Below are positions 25,901-51,631 of a stretch of 64,000 bases of DNA, piece by piece; the stretch's first letter is position 1; every line of letters begins with the position of its first letter. Both the position numbers and the translations under genes were made by a program. Source of the stretch: Hydractinia symbiolongicarpus (lineage: Eukaryota; Cnidaria; Hydrozoa; Anthoathecata; Hydractiniidae); contig NC_079880.1 in NCBI RefSeq assembly GCF_029227915.1, positions 14,278,001 to 14,342,000 of the forward strand, given 5' to 3'. A model generated the notes under the pieces. It made no database searches, had not been told where the DNA came from, and worked only from the letters and a program-made list of their open reading frames with translations.

Positions 25901-27425
25901 AACTATAAAAATATACCACAAATTAAGAAATAATTATAAAACTTTCTTGTAAACTCTTTTTAATAAAATATAAATAATTAAAATAGAGTACATTGAGCAA
26001 TCACATGTTGTCACATGTAAAGAAATAGTTTGCTAATTCTACTAACATTCACAATAGGGTAAATAAACAGGAAAAACAATCGCCAATGTTTGTTTATTTC
26101 ATTCAAGAAGGAAGAAATAATTTCAATTTGATAATTTTATTTGAAAGGTGTGACCACAAAGAATAATTAAGGAGGAAAAACATTTGTCACCAACCTTAGT
26201 TCTTTTGATTTCAAACTTTTCTGTAATCAGCTGATTCACACGAGCTTCGTTCTCCTGATCACTTCGCTGAAAAATTAAATTTGTTTTTATGTTTTAAAGC
26301 ATGGAATTGCAGTTACTTGAAAAAGTTGTGGTTCACTGTTACTTTTTTGTAAATTGAGTTATTGACTGCATGCAAAATATGAATTAAGCTCCTAACTGTG
26401 AAGCTAAGTCAAGTTAAATTATTTTTTAAACAAAAAAAATATATTTTTGTCCGACATAAAGGACATGCATGATTACTTTTAGGTTTGAAATATGAAAACA
26501 ATAATAGAATCAAATATTACATAAAACAACAAATAAATAGAATCTTACCCTTCTCATTTTCAACTCTTCTGTTATCTAAACCATATATCCAATATTAATC
26601 CATGAGTTCTGATATTAAAAAAATCTTTCTTTAGCTTTTTTGACCAACTCCTAAAATCCCAACCTGTGTAGGACAACCTTGTAAAAGATTTTCCTTTTAA
26701 AGTTAAATATTACCGAAAATGTGCATTTGTATTTTACAGAGGAAAAACTGTTATTTACTATTGTGTAGACCTTAAAATGCTGAGCAAAAAATGTATAGGG
26801 TTGTGTGCTTTTGACGGTTACAGTTTAAAGGTTTTTTGGTGACACCATCAACTCATTTATCCCATAGAGGTTTCAAGGAGTCAGGTTTAGAAAAGTTACC
26901 CAATTTGATCTCAGGTTGTCTCTAGTTACCAGTGCAGTGAAATATAACTGATTTCACCACCTTGTTTTCAAGTTTTTTTATCTTAAAGTTATATATTATA
27001 CATTACAATAGCTTCATTAATTGAAATTAAGCTTTTGGCATTAAATCAATGTTAATGACTTTGTGCCATTACGTCAGAAAAGTTAACAAATGAGACATGA
27101 TTTTTTCAGCTACATCAAAGAAAAATAAGGATATCGAACCTTGCATGCTACAGGCACACAGAAACAGTTTTCATATTGTTATAATAGATATTTTATACCT
27201 TTAAAAATTAGAAATCATAAGAACCTTGTAAAAGCACGTGCGTAAATGTAAAGTTATCAGGATGGCTATTAAAGACCTACTTCACAAAGTCTTGTCTTTA
27301 TTGCTCCATAAGTCGTTTTGAGTAACTCTCTTGTATCGCAATCTTTTGATCTGCTAATCGTTATGACAGAGCCACTTGATAGTGCTGGTGTTTCAGCCTG
27401 AGATGCCATATTATCTATTTCATAT
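16947..27425 (-). CDS. CCDC73: long coiled-coil protein, CCDC73-like, 12 coding exons
   Basis: Minus-strand coding exons (5' to 3'): 27409-27281 (ATG 27409-27407; exon begins at an acceptor near 27425, so a non-coding 5' exon must exist upstream), 26575-26549, 26266-26195, 25652-25581, 25375-25340, 24371-24297, 21471-21433, 21290-21155, 20335-20130, 19512-19456, 18744-18529, 17873-16947 (stop). All have GT-AG junctions and all join in frame, giving 663 aa. Residues 1 to about 400 are almost continuous coiled coil. Blocks such as LCEITEELKMRR and EILALQLGKYNLEKKLKDQ resemble, from memory, vertebrate CCDC73, where similar blocks occur in the same order. The last exon encodes an acidic, Ser/Asn/Gln-rich low-complexity tail with degenerate repeats (QEENVTQEENVAQ). 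The function of CCDC73 is not well established. Most exons are multiples of three, so further in-frame exons could be missed or skipped. Confidence 0.75.
20793..21076 (+). mobile_element. tRNA-derived SINE, family 1, diverged copy
   Basis: This stretch aligns by eye with 53621-53917: both share a tRNA-like head, a GAGTCAYGCCAGARACTAT block, TCTAGTTGAGCGGTTRTTGTGCTTGCAC, and a 3' TATCCTGGGTAAATAAT end. The B-box here is decayed (GGTTTACACC). The copy lies in an intron of the coiled-coil gene, antisense to it. It is clearly older than the second copy. Confidence 0.7.
21540..21800. repeat. GC-rich duplicated block in an intron
   Basis: The phrase TTCTGTTCAAAATGG occurs twice about 89 bp apart, near 21556 and 21645. 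It is followed by a GC-rich block ending in GGACGGGCGGACCCGTGG. A related phrase (AAGGACGGGCGAACCAGTGG) occurs near 34591-34610 in STT3A intron 4. The composition differs sharply from the AT-rich surroundings, which suggests an inserted interspersed repeat of unknown class. Confidence 0.4.
23260..24074. mobile_element. non-autonomous TIR transposon, pogo/Tigger-like, 815 bp
   Basis: The left end CAGTATTCTCTCCAATTA and the right end (reverse complement) CAGTATTCTCTCTAATTA form terminal inverted repeats. They are flanked on both sides by TA (23258-23259 and 24075-24076), the target duplication typical of the Tc1/mariner-pogo group. Just inside the left TIR is an array of ATTAGCGGACACTC-type units (about 23280-23515), and similar units lie at the right end (24017-24060). 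A minus-strand open frame at 23525-23764 has no transposase motif that I can see. The element lies in an intron of the coiled-coil gene and probably depended on a transposase supplied elsewhere. Confidence 0.75.
25664..25692. repeat. (AAT)n microsatellite
   Basis: A run of AAT/TAA trinucleotides lies just upstream (in minus-strand terms) of the exon ending at 25652, inside the polypyrimidine side of its 3' splice site. On the minus strand it reads as ATT repeats before the CAG acceptor, so length changes could affect splice-site context. Confidence 0.7.
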
Positions 27426-27489
27426 CTGATAAAAAATCAACAACTAATTTCAACAAAACAAAAACGCATATATTTTATAGTATGAAACA

Positions 27490-27630
27490 CAGCCCATTAT
27501 GCATTAAGAACGCAAATAAGAGTGGGCCCAAAACAGAACCCTGGGGTACCCCATGTCTGATAATCCTGGTTGATGAATCAACATTTCCAGTTAAGGCAGA
27601 TATTGAAGCCTGTTAGTGAGATAAGATTGT
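27490..27630 (-). mobile_element. LINE reverse-transcriptase fragment
   Basis: On the minus strand, about 27507-27600 translates to GNVDSSTRIIRHGVPQGSVL followed by GPLLFAF. This is the classic GVPQGSVLGPLLF block of non-LTR reverse transcriptases (fingers/palm region before the catalytic YADD). The open frame covers only a short stretch and neither flank gives the rest of the polymerase, so this is a dead scrap of a LINE just 5' of the coiled-coil gene. Confidence 0.8.
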
Positions 27631-27676
27631 AAAAGTGAGAGTAGTATCTCCTATTATGTAAATGTTTTTCGGTGTG

Positions 27677-27910
27677 TCCTGGAGTATTTAATGCTCTCTT
27701 TGAGCTACGCAAACTCAATTAGGGTCAGCGCTCTGCCAGACAAACATCATCCAACATCCAATGGCCACCACAGTGCGCCGTCTTCCTAATTTCCCTCACA
27801 TGGCTTGGGTTAACCCGGGGCTATAGTAATATTCAATTTCCCATTTTGAATTTCCACCAAGGGGAATCGAACCCCACACAAAGTACGAGAGTGATAATCA
27901 CGCCTAATAC
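27677..27910 (-). mobile_element. tRNA-derived SINE, family 2, truncated copy
   Basis: It is homologous to 29584-29936: shared GTATTTAATGCTC, CCCTCACATGGC, GGGTTAACCCGGGGCTAT and the tRNA-like head read on the minus strand. The B-box (minus strand GGGGTTCGATTCC) is intact. The tail beyond about 27677 is missing, or replaced by unrelated sequence, compared with the full copy. Confidence 0.75.
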
Positions 27911-30551
27911 ACATATATGTGGATATATTCATCCTTTAAGCAATGTATATTGTTGTACATGTTTTTCAAATTACGTTACCAATTGTTATTTTCCCATGTA
28001 TAATGAAAAACCTAGCTATTGCTTGGACTCACTAGAAGCTAAAGAAAGGAACATTAGAAATAGAAGCTCTTAAGCATTGATTGACTTTGGAAATTGAGTA
28101 TCATGCTTTTATATTGGGTCCAACTAAACTAAGAAGATTCTTCAACCTTTCTGGTGACAATGAAATAGACAAATGAAAATTTATTATGAGCATTATTTGT
28201 GGCACAGAATGTGACATATCATTAATCCTGAAAAAAAACTTAATGTAATTCTTGCACCAATGAATGAAATAAACCATGTGTACTATGTTGCACAACACAA
28301 AGTATTTTCTTTCTCTTTTCTATTTCATGTCTTCATCTTCTTCTCTACAACATTATATACTGCTAATAAATAATCGACATCTTCTCTGTTTATCACTTTT
28401 TAAATCTCAGTGAGAACGTTAACACAAAATGCAGAATATATGCGTACCTTAGAAATGCATAAAGAAAGAAATGCTCTTTAACCAACCAGTGTTTAATGCA
28501 TACAGATTTGATTATATTTATTGAAACCAAAGCAAGGTCCTGCACTTACCTCTTACATAATTGAATAATTATTTTGCATATACAGTTTTTTACCTCAAAA
28601 ATAACCTAGTTCAGTGGTAGCAAGAATAATGTAAACAAATGACATTACTTGCACTGCCATAGGTTGCCAAAAATCCAACCTTGTTCCCAGAGCCTGTTGT
28701 CTCTTTCTTAAATCTAGGCAGCAAGACAAATCTTCCCAATAATTTCTTAATTTGCTGTGGGGAGTCAGATTACACTTTAAAGAAGGACATTGTGTGGGCT
28801 GAAATTAATAAAGAAAATATTATCTTTGTCTGAGACTGAGTAAAGTTCAGACAGAAAATATGCCGAACAAGTGTAAAAGAAAAGCACCTTATTTTTAGCT
28901 TACATAAATAGTAATTTGGCGATTCAGTTCAGCTTTGTTGCCGTAGTGATGGTTGAGGTTTTGCTTAATTGACGAATCACATTTGTATTACAACCGCCAT
29001 TTTTAAAATTTCACAGGGTGAAAACAAACCTAGTTTGTAGGGGGAAGAATGCTAAAAAATGTGGAAATAGAATAATAATTAGATAACGAAAGGCAACCAC
29101 AATAAAAATTTGTCTTGAAATGATGCTAAGCTATCTAGATTTTGCTCCAAAAAATTATATTTGCTCAAAATTCCTAACATTGTTATTAAAACTCTAAAAT
29201 GTGTCTAGCTCTGCACTCTCTTCACCTGAAATACGGAAACGTTTCACCTCCAAAAAAATTGTTATGATGTCAAACCGAATCGCCAAATGCAATCTCGTTT
29301 CCAGTATATACCTTTCGTAATACAAGAAAAAGAAGAGTAATTGCAGTATTTGCCAAAATGACCACCCCCCCCCCCAAAAAAAAAAAATATCAATTTTTGT
29401 TTTTTTAAGTTGTTGTCTGTGTGTATACTGCGATTTCTGGACCCCATGTTTAGTTGTTTTCTCTCTGATGACTGATTTTGACTGATTAAATGAAAATATT
29501 CTTCTCCCATTCCTCATAGAAAGTAAAATACATGAAGATGCAACATTAAGGGTGGTTTTTAATTTTTGTCATAGTCTAATTAAGATAGATAGATAGATAG
29601 ATGTGCATATTTTACATGGCTAGCCTCACAAATATCGAGGGATATACCCTGTCTATTATTTCCAGAAGGGGCCATGACTTAGATGGAGAGTCCTAGAGTA
29701 TTTAATGCTCATTTTGAGCGACGCAGACCCAATTAGGGCCCGCGCTCTACTAGACAACTCCCGGCAACATCCAACGGTCCACACAGTGTGCCATCTTCCC
29801 ATTTTCCCTCACATGGCATGGGTTAACCCGGGGCTATGGTAACATTCACTCGCCCATGTTGAATCGCCGTCAAGAGGAATCGAACCCCGGTCTCCCGCAC
29901 AGAGTACGAGAGCTATAACCACTAATCTACGGCGCCATAGCATAGCCAAGTTGTTAGGCTAGAGATTCTTTTTTACTTTAGAAAATATCCTAATCAGCAT
30001 CATAGTTTTGCTGTGCCTGATAAAACGCGTCAGTTAGATATCCTAGCTATAGTCTTACATAAGTTGCTCAGATGGGTCAATCATTCAACCAATTTTATTT
30101 TGGTAAAGTAAAATAAAATTGATACAAATCAGTTACCTATGTCCGAGTACTGTACTTTTGTTATTTGGCTATTTTATGTTTGTTTACATCCTTTTCGCGG
30201 GTCAAAATCGAAAGTATAACCCTAGTCCCCATTCTTATTTCAATTTTTAACAACAGGTTGGCTCGATATTACTAATTGAGTTTAACTAAAATAGTTTGAC
30301 GGGCAGTACGGAATGTAGTTTTCCTGCAACGATGTCTTGCTTGCTGCTTACTAAGCTGTGGTTGAGTATACTATGTCTAAAACTATCATGGATGTATCCT
30401 TGTTTTAAAATTACCGTGTGACCCAGTAACACAAGTGACACGCACAACACACACGAGACGTCAGTGGCATGTACGATCTGACTGGCTAGCTAACCAAACA
30501 AAAAACTATCACCCTTTTCCTATCTAGCTAGCTTTTGGGCCTAGTAGAAAA
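27911..30551. other. head-to-head promoter interval between CCDC73-like gene and STT3A
   Basis: The coiled-coil gene (minus) and STT3A (plus) point away from each other, with start codons 3.1 kb apart. A GT-donor-like site on the minus strand near 28552 (AAGAG/GTAAGTGCAGG) could end the non-coding first exon of the coiled-coil gene; this is speculative. A C13/A13 homopolymer block lies near 29362-29387. A family-2 SINE fills 29584-29936. No further gene is seen. Confidence 0.4.
29584..29936 (-). mobile_element. tRNA-derived SINE, family 2, full-length copy
   Basis: Read on the minus strand it starts GGCGCCGTAGATTAGTGGTT (A-box region) and carries a perfect B-box GGTTCGATTCC (plus-strand 29876-29886). 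A tRNA-unrelated body follows, and it ends in a (TATC)n tail (plus strand GATA repeats 29584-29602). This is the best-preserved of four copies in the window and defines both ends of the family. SINEs of this build are transcribed by RNA polymerase III and mobilised by a partner LINE; the partner is not identifiable here. Confidence 0.85.
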
Positions 30552-45095
<14,544 letters not shown>

Positions 45096-45821
45096 TTTTT
45101 TTTAATATTGCTGTAGGAGAATTTTGAGTCTTACGCAAAGTAGAAAATGTTTGAAATTTTTTAATTAAGTTATGAGTTGGGATATAATGTCGAAAGAATG
45201 CGTTACTACGAAATGATAATTCAGCAAGGCATGATATGAGAACTAAATATTTCTCTGGAATTTACAATTTCTTGCGTTTTTTTATCTACAATTTTTACGG
45301 TACTCTTAACAATATTGTAACAGGGATGATATTACGAAATATATGACTGTGTACAAACCAGTAGTACTTAACCTTAAACCCGCGTGTTTGAAACACCGTG
45401 GAACACGAAAAAATCAGAAAAATCAGAAAAAATGTTAAGAAGCACAGAGTTAACCCTTGACTTAACTGTTAACCCTTGTTATTTTTCACCGAAAGAAATG
45501 CCTGCTTTGAAGATGTCAGTTGAGACTTGTTTTAAATAGCAGTGTTTAATATTTTAACAACTAGTGTTGTACATGCGCTCTTCAGTTAAGTTTACAATGA
45601 CTAACCAAGGCTATCTAGATTAAAGAGAAAAGATTGAAGACACTTTTAAAACACTATCTCAAGTATTCACAAACGTGTTATTTATTATGACAGCCGGGTT
45701 TTTTTACTCTGAACGGAGAATGTTTCACTCCGATCAGACCTCCGATCCTGACGAGCTAATGTACTATGTGTAAATCATATTGAAGGACTACCTTACTTGT
45801 GGCAGTGCAAAAAGTCCAGAT

Positions 45822-45954
45822 GAACTACCTGCGTGCATCACTAACATATTGCTGCACGTAGTGTAGAGGGTTTATCTACGGTTCCCAGTCTGTGGACCGT
45901 GGTTCGAATCCCGCTTAGTGCCAGGCAGTATGTTAGTGATGCGCAAAGTAGTTC
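45822..45954 (+). mobile_element. tRNA-like sequence bracketed by a 30-bp inverted repeat
   Basis: The left arm 45822-45852 (GAACTACCTGCGTGCATCAC...) and right arm 45925-45954 (...TTAGTGATGCGCAAAGTAGTTC) are imperfect reverse complements over about 30 bp. Between them lies a tRNA-sized sequence with an A-box-like GTAGTGTAGAGGG and a perfect B-box GGTTCGAATCC (45901-45911). Its ends GCAC/GTGC could pair as a short acceptor stem. The T-arm stem is imperfect, so I would not call it a functional tRNA gene. A foldback SINE or MITE is more likely. Confidence 0.5.
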
Positions 45955-48105
45955 TTCAATATGATAAAACACTCATTTTGTGAGAGTATTTTTTGCATCC
46001 TAGAACCTGGAGCTCTTTGAGATAAACCACGAAAGAGTACCTTCGAGGTTTGGATCTGAAAGAGCTCTGGGGAGGATAGTGTGTTTTTTTTCGTCGTCGC
46101 AGCTACACGTAAAGTCGGAGAAACTGTTGACACAACTTATCATTTGTAACTGACTAAAGTGTTCAGTAGTCTCTTGCATAGAAAAGCTGAAATGTGACAT
46201 CCTCGAAACGCTTGCATGATAGACTTTGATTAGCCAATTTAAAAGCCGAATTGATTACCACATTAAGAGGATTAGAAATGTGTCTACTAAACTCAAACTC
46301 GTCCCCAGATCTTCAATTTAATTTTGCCGTTTGATAATATCAGAAAAAGAAAAGGAATCCTGGGAACGAGGTTGTACGGAAATAGGTTTTCCTCCTTTTC
46401 GACCGCAAAAAAACTTTACCACTAGCTAGAATAAGAAAACCTTATCGGAAATTGGATCAGATTCGTAGAAGCCTCTAGATGTAGGTCAACGTAAAAAAAA
46501 AAGCTTATATTTCCATTATAGTGGAAAGATGCCTATGCCATTACTTGTGATGGCAAACTTCGAAATTAGCTATCTTGTCTCAACCTATTTTAATCAAGAT
46601 GAAAGAAGGTTAAAATCCTCCAAAAAAGAAAAAAGGGTGGTGTCTGTCACGTCCTCGTTGTGTAAAGTCCGGCTCAGTATGGAACGGCAATATAATTTCA
46701 AGAAATATAATAATTTCATCACAATTATTCTAGCAAAAACACCGAGCCTGCCGACATTAGATTGCAGAAAACTGCTTCTTATCGTCTTTAGAACAGCAGC
46801 TGCGTTTGAAAAGCATGAAACAGAAAAACGTGTTATCATCTACTTGTGAAAAAAGATTACTTTAATTTATGTTTGATGTTTAATGGGAAAAATGTTTAAT
46901 CTGATATTATCAAAAAACTGATAAAAAGTACATAACATAAGTTTTGAAATGGGTTTGTTTATCAGTCACCATATCTGATATTTCTGTATCTTTTCATGAA
47001 TTTAATAAAAGCAGCAAAGACATCAATTTTCTCTTCAAAAAATTTAATTTCCCCTAAACCTTTCCCCTAACCAAACACATACATTTTTCTGTATTGCACA
47101 CATGTATTTAGCCTTTTTAGTGAACTCGTTCGAAAAAGCCCCAAACAAAGTTGGATGAGCATGCATGAGAATGTCCATGTGATATCAATGTTGAAATGAC
47201 TCATCTCGCATGTTAGTTTTAGATGGGCAGACAAAAAGAAAGAGATACAAGTTAACTATTTCCATTTCGTAGCTTTTTGTATACTGCAAGCAAAAAAAAA
47301 TTTCAATGTAACGCCAGTCACTATTAGAGATTTTATTAACACAGTCGCACAGCTAAATTATTTTTTTGCTAACCGTCCCTTATTTCCTCGAAAGCCGCTA
47401 CTTGTGACGTAATAATAGAGGGATTTGTCGACATGACTTGCCCAAAACCAAATTTCGTGTAAATAGTTTTTGCACAATTTCAACCTTGATATATAAACAT
47501 CCGTCAGTGCACACACAGTAATTGCTACTAATTATTTTAATCTTTATAATCCCTGGGAACGAAAGTGTATTGGTGAACTGTGTCCATCAGTAGAGGACTA
47601 TTAATGGACGGTAAAATCACCGGCAGCAGCAAAGCGGCTTTAACATCTTAAATACTGGCTTATAACCCATCAAATCAAGCATTTTTCATTCGAAAAGATA
47701 TTTTTTACCACATCAATTCTTTAAGAGATTTTTTAGAATTGGAAAGGGGAGATATACTATCCGATATTGACATTATCGCAAGCTGTTGAAAGAAACACGG
47801 CCGAATAATCATAAGTCTCGCTGTTATGGTTACTGAGTGTTATCTGGCGAACAAAAATTTGTTCGCTCGAAAGGTGATAAAAAATTGCGTTGAGTAATTT
47901 GCTTTAACCAACCTTGAACACAGGACCTGTAGTGTCTTTTGTATGAGAATGATCAAGCCCTGGATTCGAAGTTGAAGTTTAAAAGTCCAATCACTGTGGA
48001 GCAAAAGTAAAGAAAAGCACATATGTCGACGTGTAATGACTGCCTTAACGAAGTACGAATACATTTAGCAATCTTGCGTTTATCGATTTGTTTACAAAGT
48101 TTGTC

Positions 48106-48190
48106 AACCTCGTTCCCAGGGCATTTTGCCTTTTTAGTTAATTCGAGCTCCATAATAAATGCTCAGGGCCTAAGTGACCCTGGGGCGAGG
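48106..48190. mobile_element. palindromic MITE (CCTCGTTCCCAGGG family), copy 1
   Basis: It starts AACCTCGTTCCCAGGGCA and ends GACCCTGGGGCGAGG, which are inverted repeats of each other. The 85-bp length and the shared TTTTGCC and CTCAGGG blocks match the copy at 55073-55166. A further piece (AACCTCGTCTCCAGCGCTCTT) begins near 48299. No coding capacity. Confidence 0.7.
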
Positions 48191-50893
48191 ATGTTTATAT
48201 GTAGAATTTTTCACTTCAGGCGTCATGTATTTTACCACAGTATAGCGTTTATAAGGTTTGTCTCCGTGATAATGAGTCCTTAAGAACGAAAAAAAGGCAA
48301 CCTCGTCTCCAGCGCTCTTCCGCGCCGATAATCTCCACATGGTACAGCTTCGCAATAGCCTTCCTGTCAAAACATCATACCCGTAGACGAGCACTGTGGT
48401 CGAGGTTGGGAAAGGGATATTTCATTTGTGCAGCTTTTTTATTTAGTATCAATAATGAACTGTTGATAAGTTAAACAATCATAAGCACCATACGTCAAAA
48501 CGCAACGAATTTAAAGTTTGTTATCTCCTCAACCAAGTTGACACTATGAGGTCAACAATACGACAGCAGGGAGGAGCCAGCGGGGAAGTTGTAATTGCAA
48601 GATACAACAGCCTACACAGCACGACTTTAATTTCAATTACAGACCGGTATTAAAAGATTTTAAGAAGCTCGATCAAAGCAGTTTGTAGATGAATTATTAA
48701 ATTTATCAAACTTGTAACTTGTGTATAATTTAATCATTTGTAACAAATATAATAAATAAATAAAAGAATATAACAAATAGATTGCGTAACTATGGCTTGT
48801 TGGCGGTTTGAACTTTTGAGGATATGTACGCGGTGGTTTCTTTTGTGAAAATGAAAAATTTGGAATTAAAGAGATGTAAAAACAAAATAATACCCAAAAA
48901 TAACGATTTGTAGAAGCTGAAGCTCTGTGGTGGAGAGTAAATAACTTCACAAAATATCCGACCTCCCTCCTTGTGGCTTTTCTAAAACTACTTTTGTGAA
49001 AATGAAAATATAACGTTTGACGAAATGTTTGATCGTTTAACCTTACAAATATGGACATTTGATTTTTTAAATATGGACAACGAATGAAAGCTTAAAAATT
49101 CAATAATTAATTTGGCTTGCATTCAATGCGCTGAAATATTATGAATGGAGCTCATCCATTATATATTATGGAAAAGTCACAAGATCCTCAATGAGAATTT
49201 TAATAATGGAAATTTTAACAACACAACTCAAGAGGTTAAACTTTTGAAGTCCATTTTATGACTAATGCTTTCAAATATATAAGAAACAACACTTTGTGTT
49301 AAAAACCAAAAAACAGTTCTACACCATTCTCAAGAGATTATTTTATAATCACTTGAGTACTTGGTCAACCACTTTCTATACCCTTCAAATACAAAGCTTA
49401 AACACTTTCAAACTTTCACATGCACAAAATAATAATATCATTGATAGGAAACATTACCCTGCAAATCACCCTCACTAACTATCTGCTGACGTTTTAACTC
49501 TCAATAAAATCGTTTGAAAACAATAAAAATGTCAGTGAAGAAATAGGTCACATAGTTTATCAACTTTAACACAAGGGGAACAATAACATCATAAATTACA
49601 TGCCCTAACATAAAGCTAAACAAAGAACCCAGCAAAACTGCTAACAAAATAATACATCCTTAGGAAATGTTGCTTCAATAAACAATACAGGATGATCAGT
49701 TTCCTGTAGTCTTAATAATGAAGTGTCTCCTTTCAAATACAAAAATATTTCAAATTAATGTAAAATGAATGTAAAACAGGATAATGATTGAGAGGGATAA
49801 GTAAAAGACGGTTGCTGATAACACGTAATATTTTTTTTAAATTGGCAAAACTTACAATGTTAGTAATATTACAATATTAAATTTTTTATCAACAAAACAC
49901 AACAGGCAATTGATGCTTTATTAGTTATTTTTTGCATTATAGGTTGAGAAGCTACCATTTCCAAAACTAAAATATATTAGGAACACAACTACACTTTAAT
50001 TGTCAGAGTTAAAATTATTAATGTAGTACGCATAAAAAACAAAAAAGATCACCAATAAGAATTAAAAAAGGAATTGTATGTTTCAATTTCATCTTAGTTA
50101 GAGAAATGTGTTTTATTGAACACCAAATTATGAGGTATACAAAAAAACAGACATATACACAAGAATATAATGAAATATAAAAAGTTAACTTAGCTATTCG
50201 ATGTTTTTTAAATTTTATAAAAATTTTGAATAAAATGTGCATTACTAAAGAAAAATTAAACACCTCATTGATTACTAAGATGATGGCAAAAAAACAAACA
50301 ACAAAGTGTAAACTCCCAATCAATGGCTTGAGTCTACTGTTGTATATCAAAACATGATATTCACAGTGAAAATTCTGGTGAGAAATATTTATCTATGGCA
50401 CCATTAACGCAATTCACTTTTATCAACTTTACAAGTGCTTATCATAGCATGTGATATATCACATAAAAATTTTTTCAGGTTATTCCATATGCCTTTAGCT
50501 ATACTTGAATAACATTTTATGCTATGAAGATAATACTGCTTCTTTTTTAAAAAACTGTAAATTACAACAGGTCTATAATACATAGTTTTGAATAAATAAT
50601 CTAAAAAAAAACTTTGTTGACACAAAAACTTCTTCCACATAAAGACATTGTATTCTTCAAATCAAGGTAAATAAAAGTACACATAAGAGTTGAAAGAGAC
50701 AGAATGTTTCATGTACATTTATGTAAAAAAAGTTATAGAGTACAAAAACAGATAACTAGCTAGATACGATTTAAAAAAACTTTTTCGACACTAAACGTAA
50801 ACCATGAATAGGAAATCAGAGGGATGAAGGATACATAAGAATTCACAAAACACACATTAAATTAACATACATACTAATCTACATAGAAAACAT

Positions 50894-51631
50894 TTATGCA
50901 AAATATTCTTTTCCCTTTGTCGGATTGTCTGTATCCCCCCTTAGGTAAGTTGTCGATGACTGTTCATCAAGGCTGTAACTACCCTCATCTTTTTTGCGTA
51001 GTCTGTAAACCAAAAACACAATAATCAAAATAGCCAATACAGCACCAACGACAACACCAATAATAATTCCAACAGTGAAGTTCACTCCTCCTTTGGCAAC
51101 CTTTTTACGGTTGTTATCGCCAACCTGCCTTTTATTATTGCCAGTTTCATCATCAGGTTGCACTTCAATCTCTTTTTCTTCATTTTCACCTCCCTCACCT
51201 TCATTTACATTGTTATTTTCTTCAACTGTATCTGTACTTTTAACTTCCACATTGTTACTCATAGTGGTAGTTTTCTCGGTGGTTGTAGAAACATAATTTA
51301 TATTGATCACAGTAGGTGAGGCCTTCTTTCTTTCTTTCGTTCCTGTTGTCACTCTCTTAGTAGGCAAAACAGCACCACTTCCATCCCCACTCTCCTCTTC
51401 ATCACCACTCCCAGAAGACTCTGAATCTTCGTCATCATTCCCTGATCCTACTGAGTCCTCATCGTCAACGTTTTTAAATTTCTTTGACATTTTTTTTAAA
51501 ATGTTGTTTATACTTTCAGTGTCCATATTATCTCCACCTTCTTCGAATTTAAGTATGCCTTTTTCTTCATCGTTGCTTTTTACCGAAATAATAACAACAA
51601 ATAAACACAAAAGTTTAACACTGAGCTTCAT
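50894..51631 (-). CDS. SDC: syndecan core protein, single exon
   Basis: A 245-aa type I membrane proteoglycan. Signal peptide about 1-19; acidic ectodomain with Ser-Gly pairs at 63-64, 73-76, 81-82 and 85-86 in DE-rich context, the expected xylosylation sites for heparan/chondroitin sulfate; Thr-rich stretch near 114-124; a basic pair (NKR, 166-168) that could permit shedding; transmembrane helix about 187-209; then the conserved C1 region RLRKKDEGSYSLDE, a variable region, and a C2 PDZ-binding end. The ATG at 51631-51629 directly precedes the signal peptide. The end reads KEYFA instead of the canonical KEFYA, verified from the codons. Unlike vertebrate syndecans the reading frame has no intron. 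Syndecans are co-receptors for growth factors and matrix and bind PDZ proteins such as syntenin and CASK. Confidence 0.95.
   Translation of the reverse strand: MKLSVKLLCLFVVIISVKSNDEEKGILKFEEGGDNMDTESINNILKKMSKKFKNVDDEDSVGSGNDDEDSESSGSGDEEESGDGSGAVLPTKRVTTGTKERKKASPTVININYVSTTTEKTTTMSNNVEVKSTDTVEENNNVNEGEGGENEEKEIEVQPDDETGNNKRQVGDNNRKKVAKGGVNFTVGIIIGVVVGAVLAILIIVFLVYRLRKKDEGSYSLDEQSSTTYLRGDTDNPTKGKEYFA

Larger units (their letters stand above)
45096..50893. other. gene-free interval between STT3A and syndecan 3' ends
   Basis: STT3A (plus) and syndecan (minus) converge across 5.8 kb in which I see no coding exon. It contains the tRNA-like inverted-repeat element (45822-45954), a palindromic MITE (48106-48190) and isolated MITE ends such as TCCTGGGAACGAGGTTG near 46357. 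The right end, roughly 49.9-50.9 kb, is probably syndecan 3' UTR: TTTATT (minus-strand AATAAA) occurs near 50109 and 49917. Confidence 0.5.

Noticed and set aside
45845-45920. Functional tRNA gene
   Set aside because: The B-box is good, but the T-arm and acceptor stems do not pair well, and the unit sits inside an inverted repeat, so a tRNA-derived mobile element fits better.
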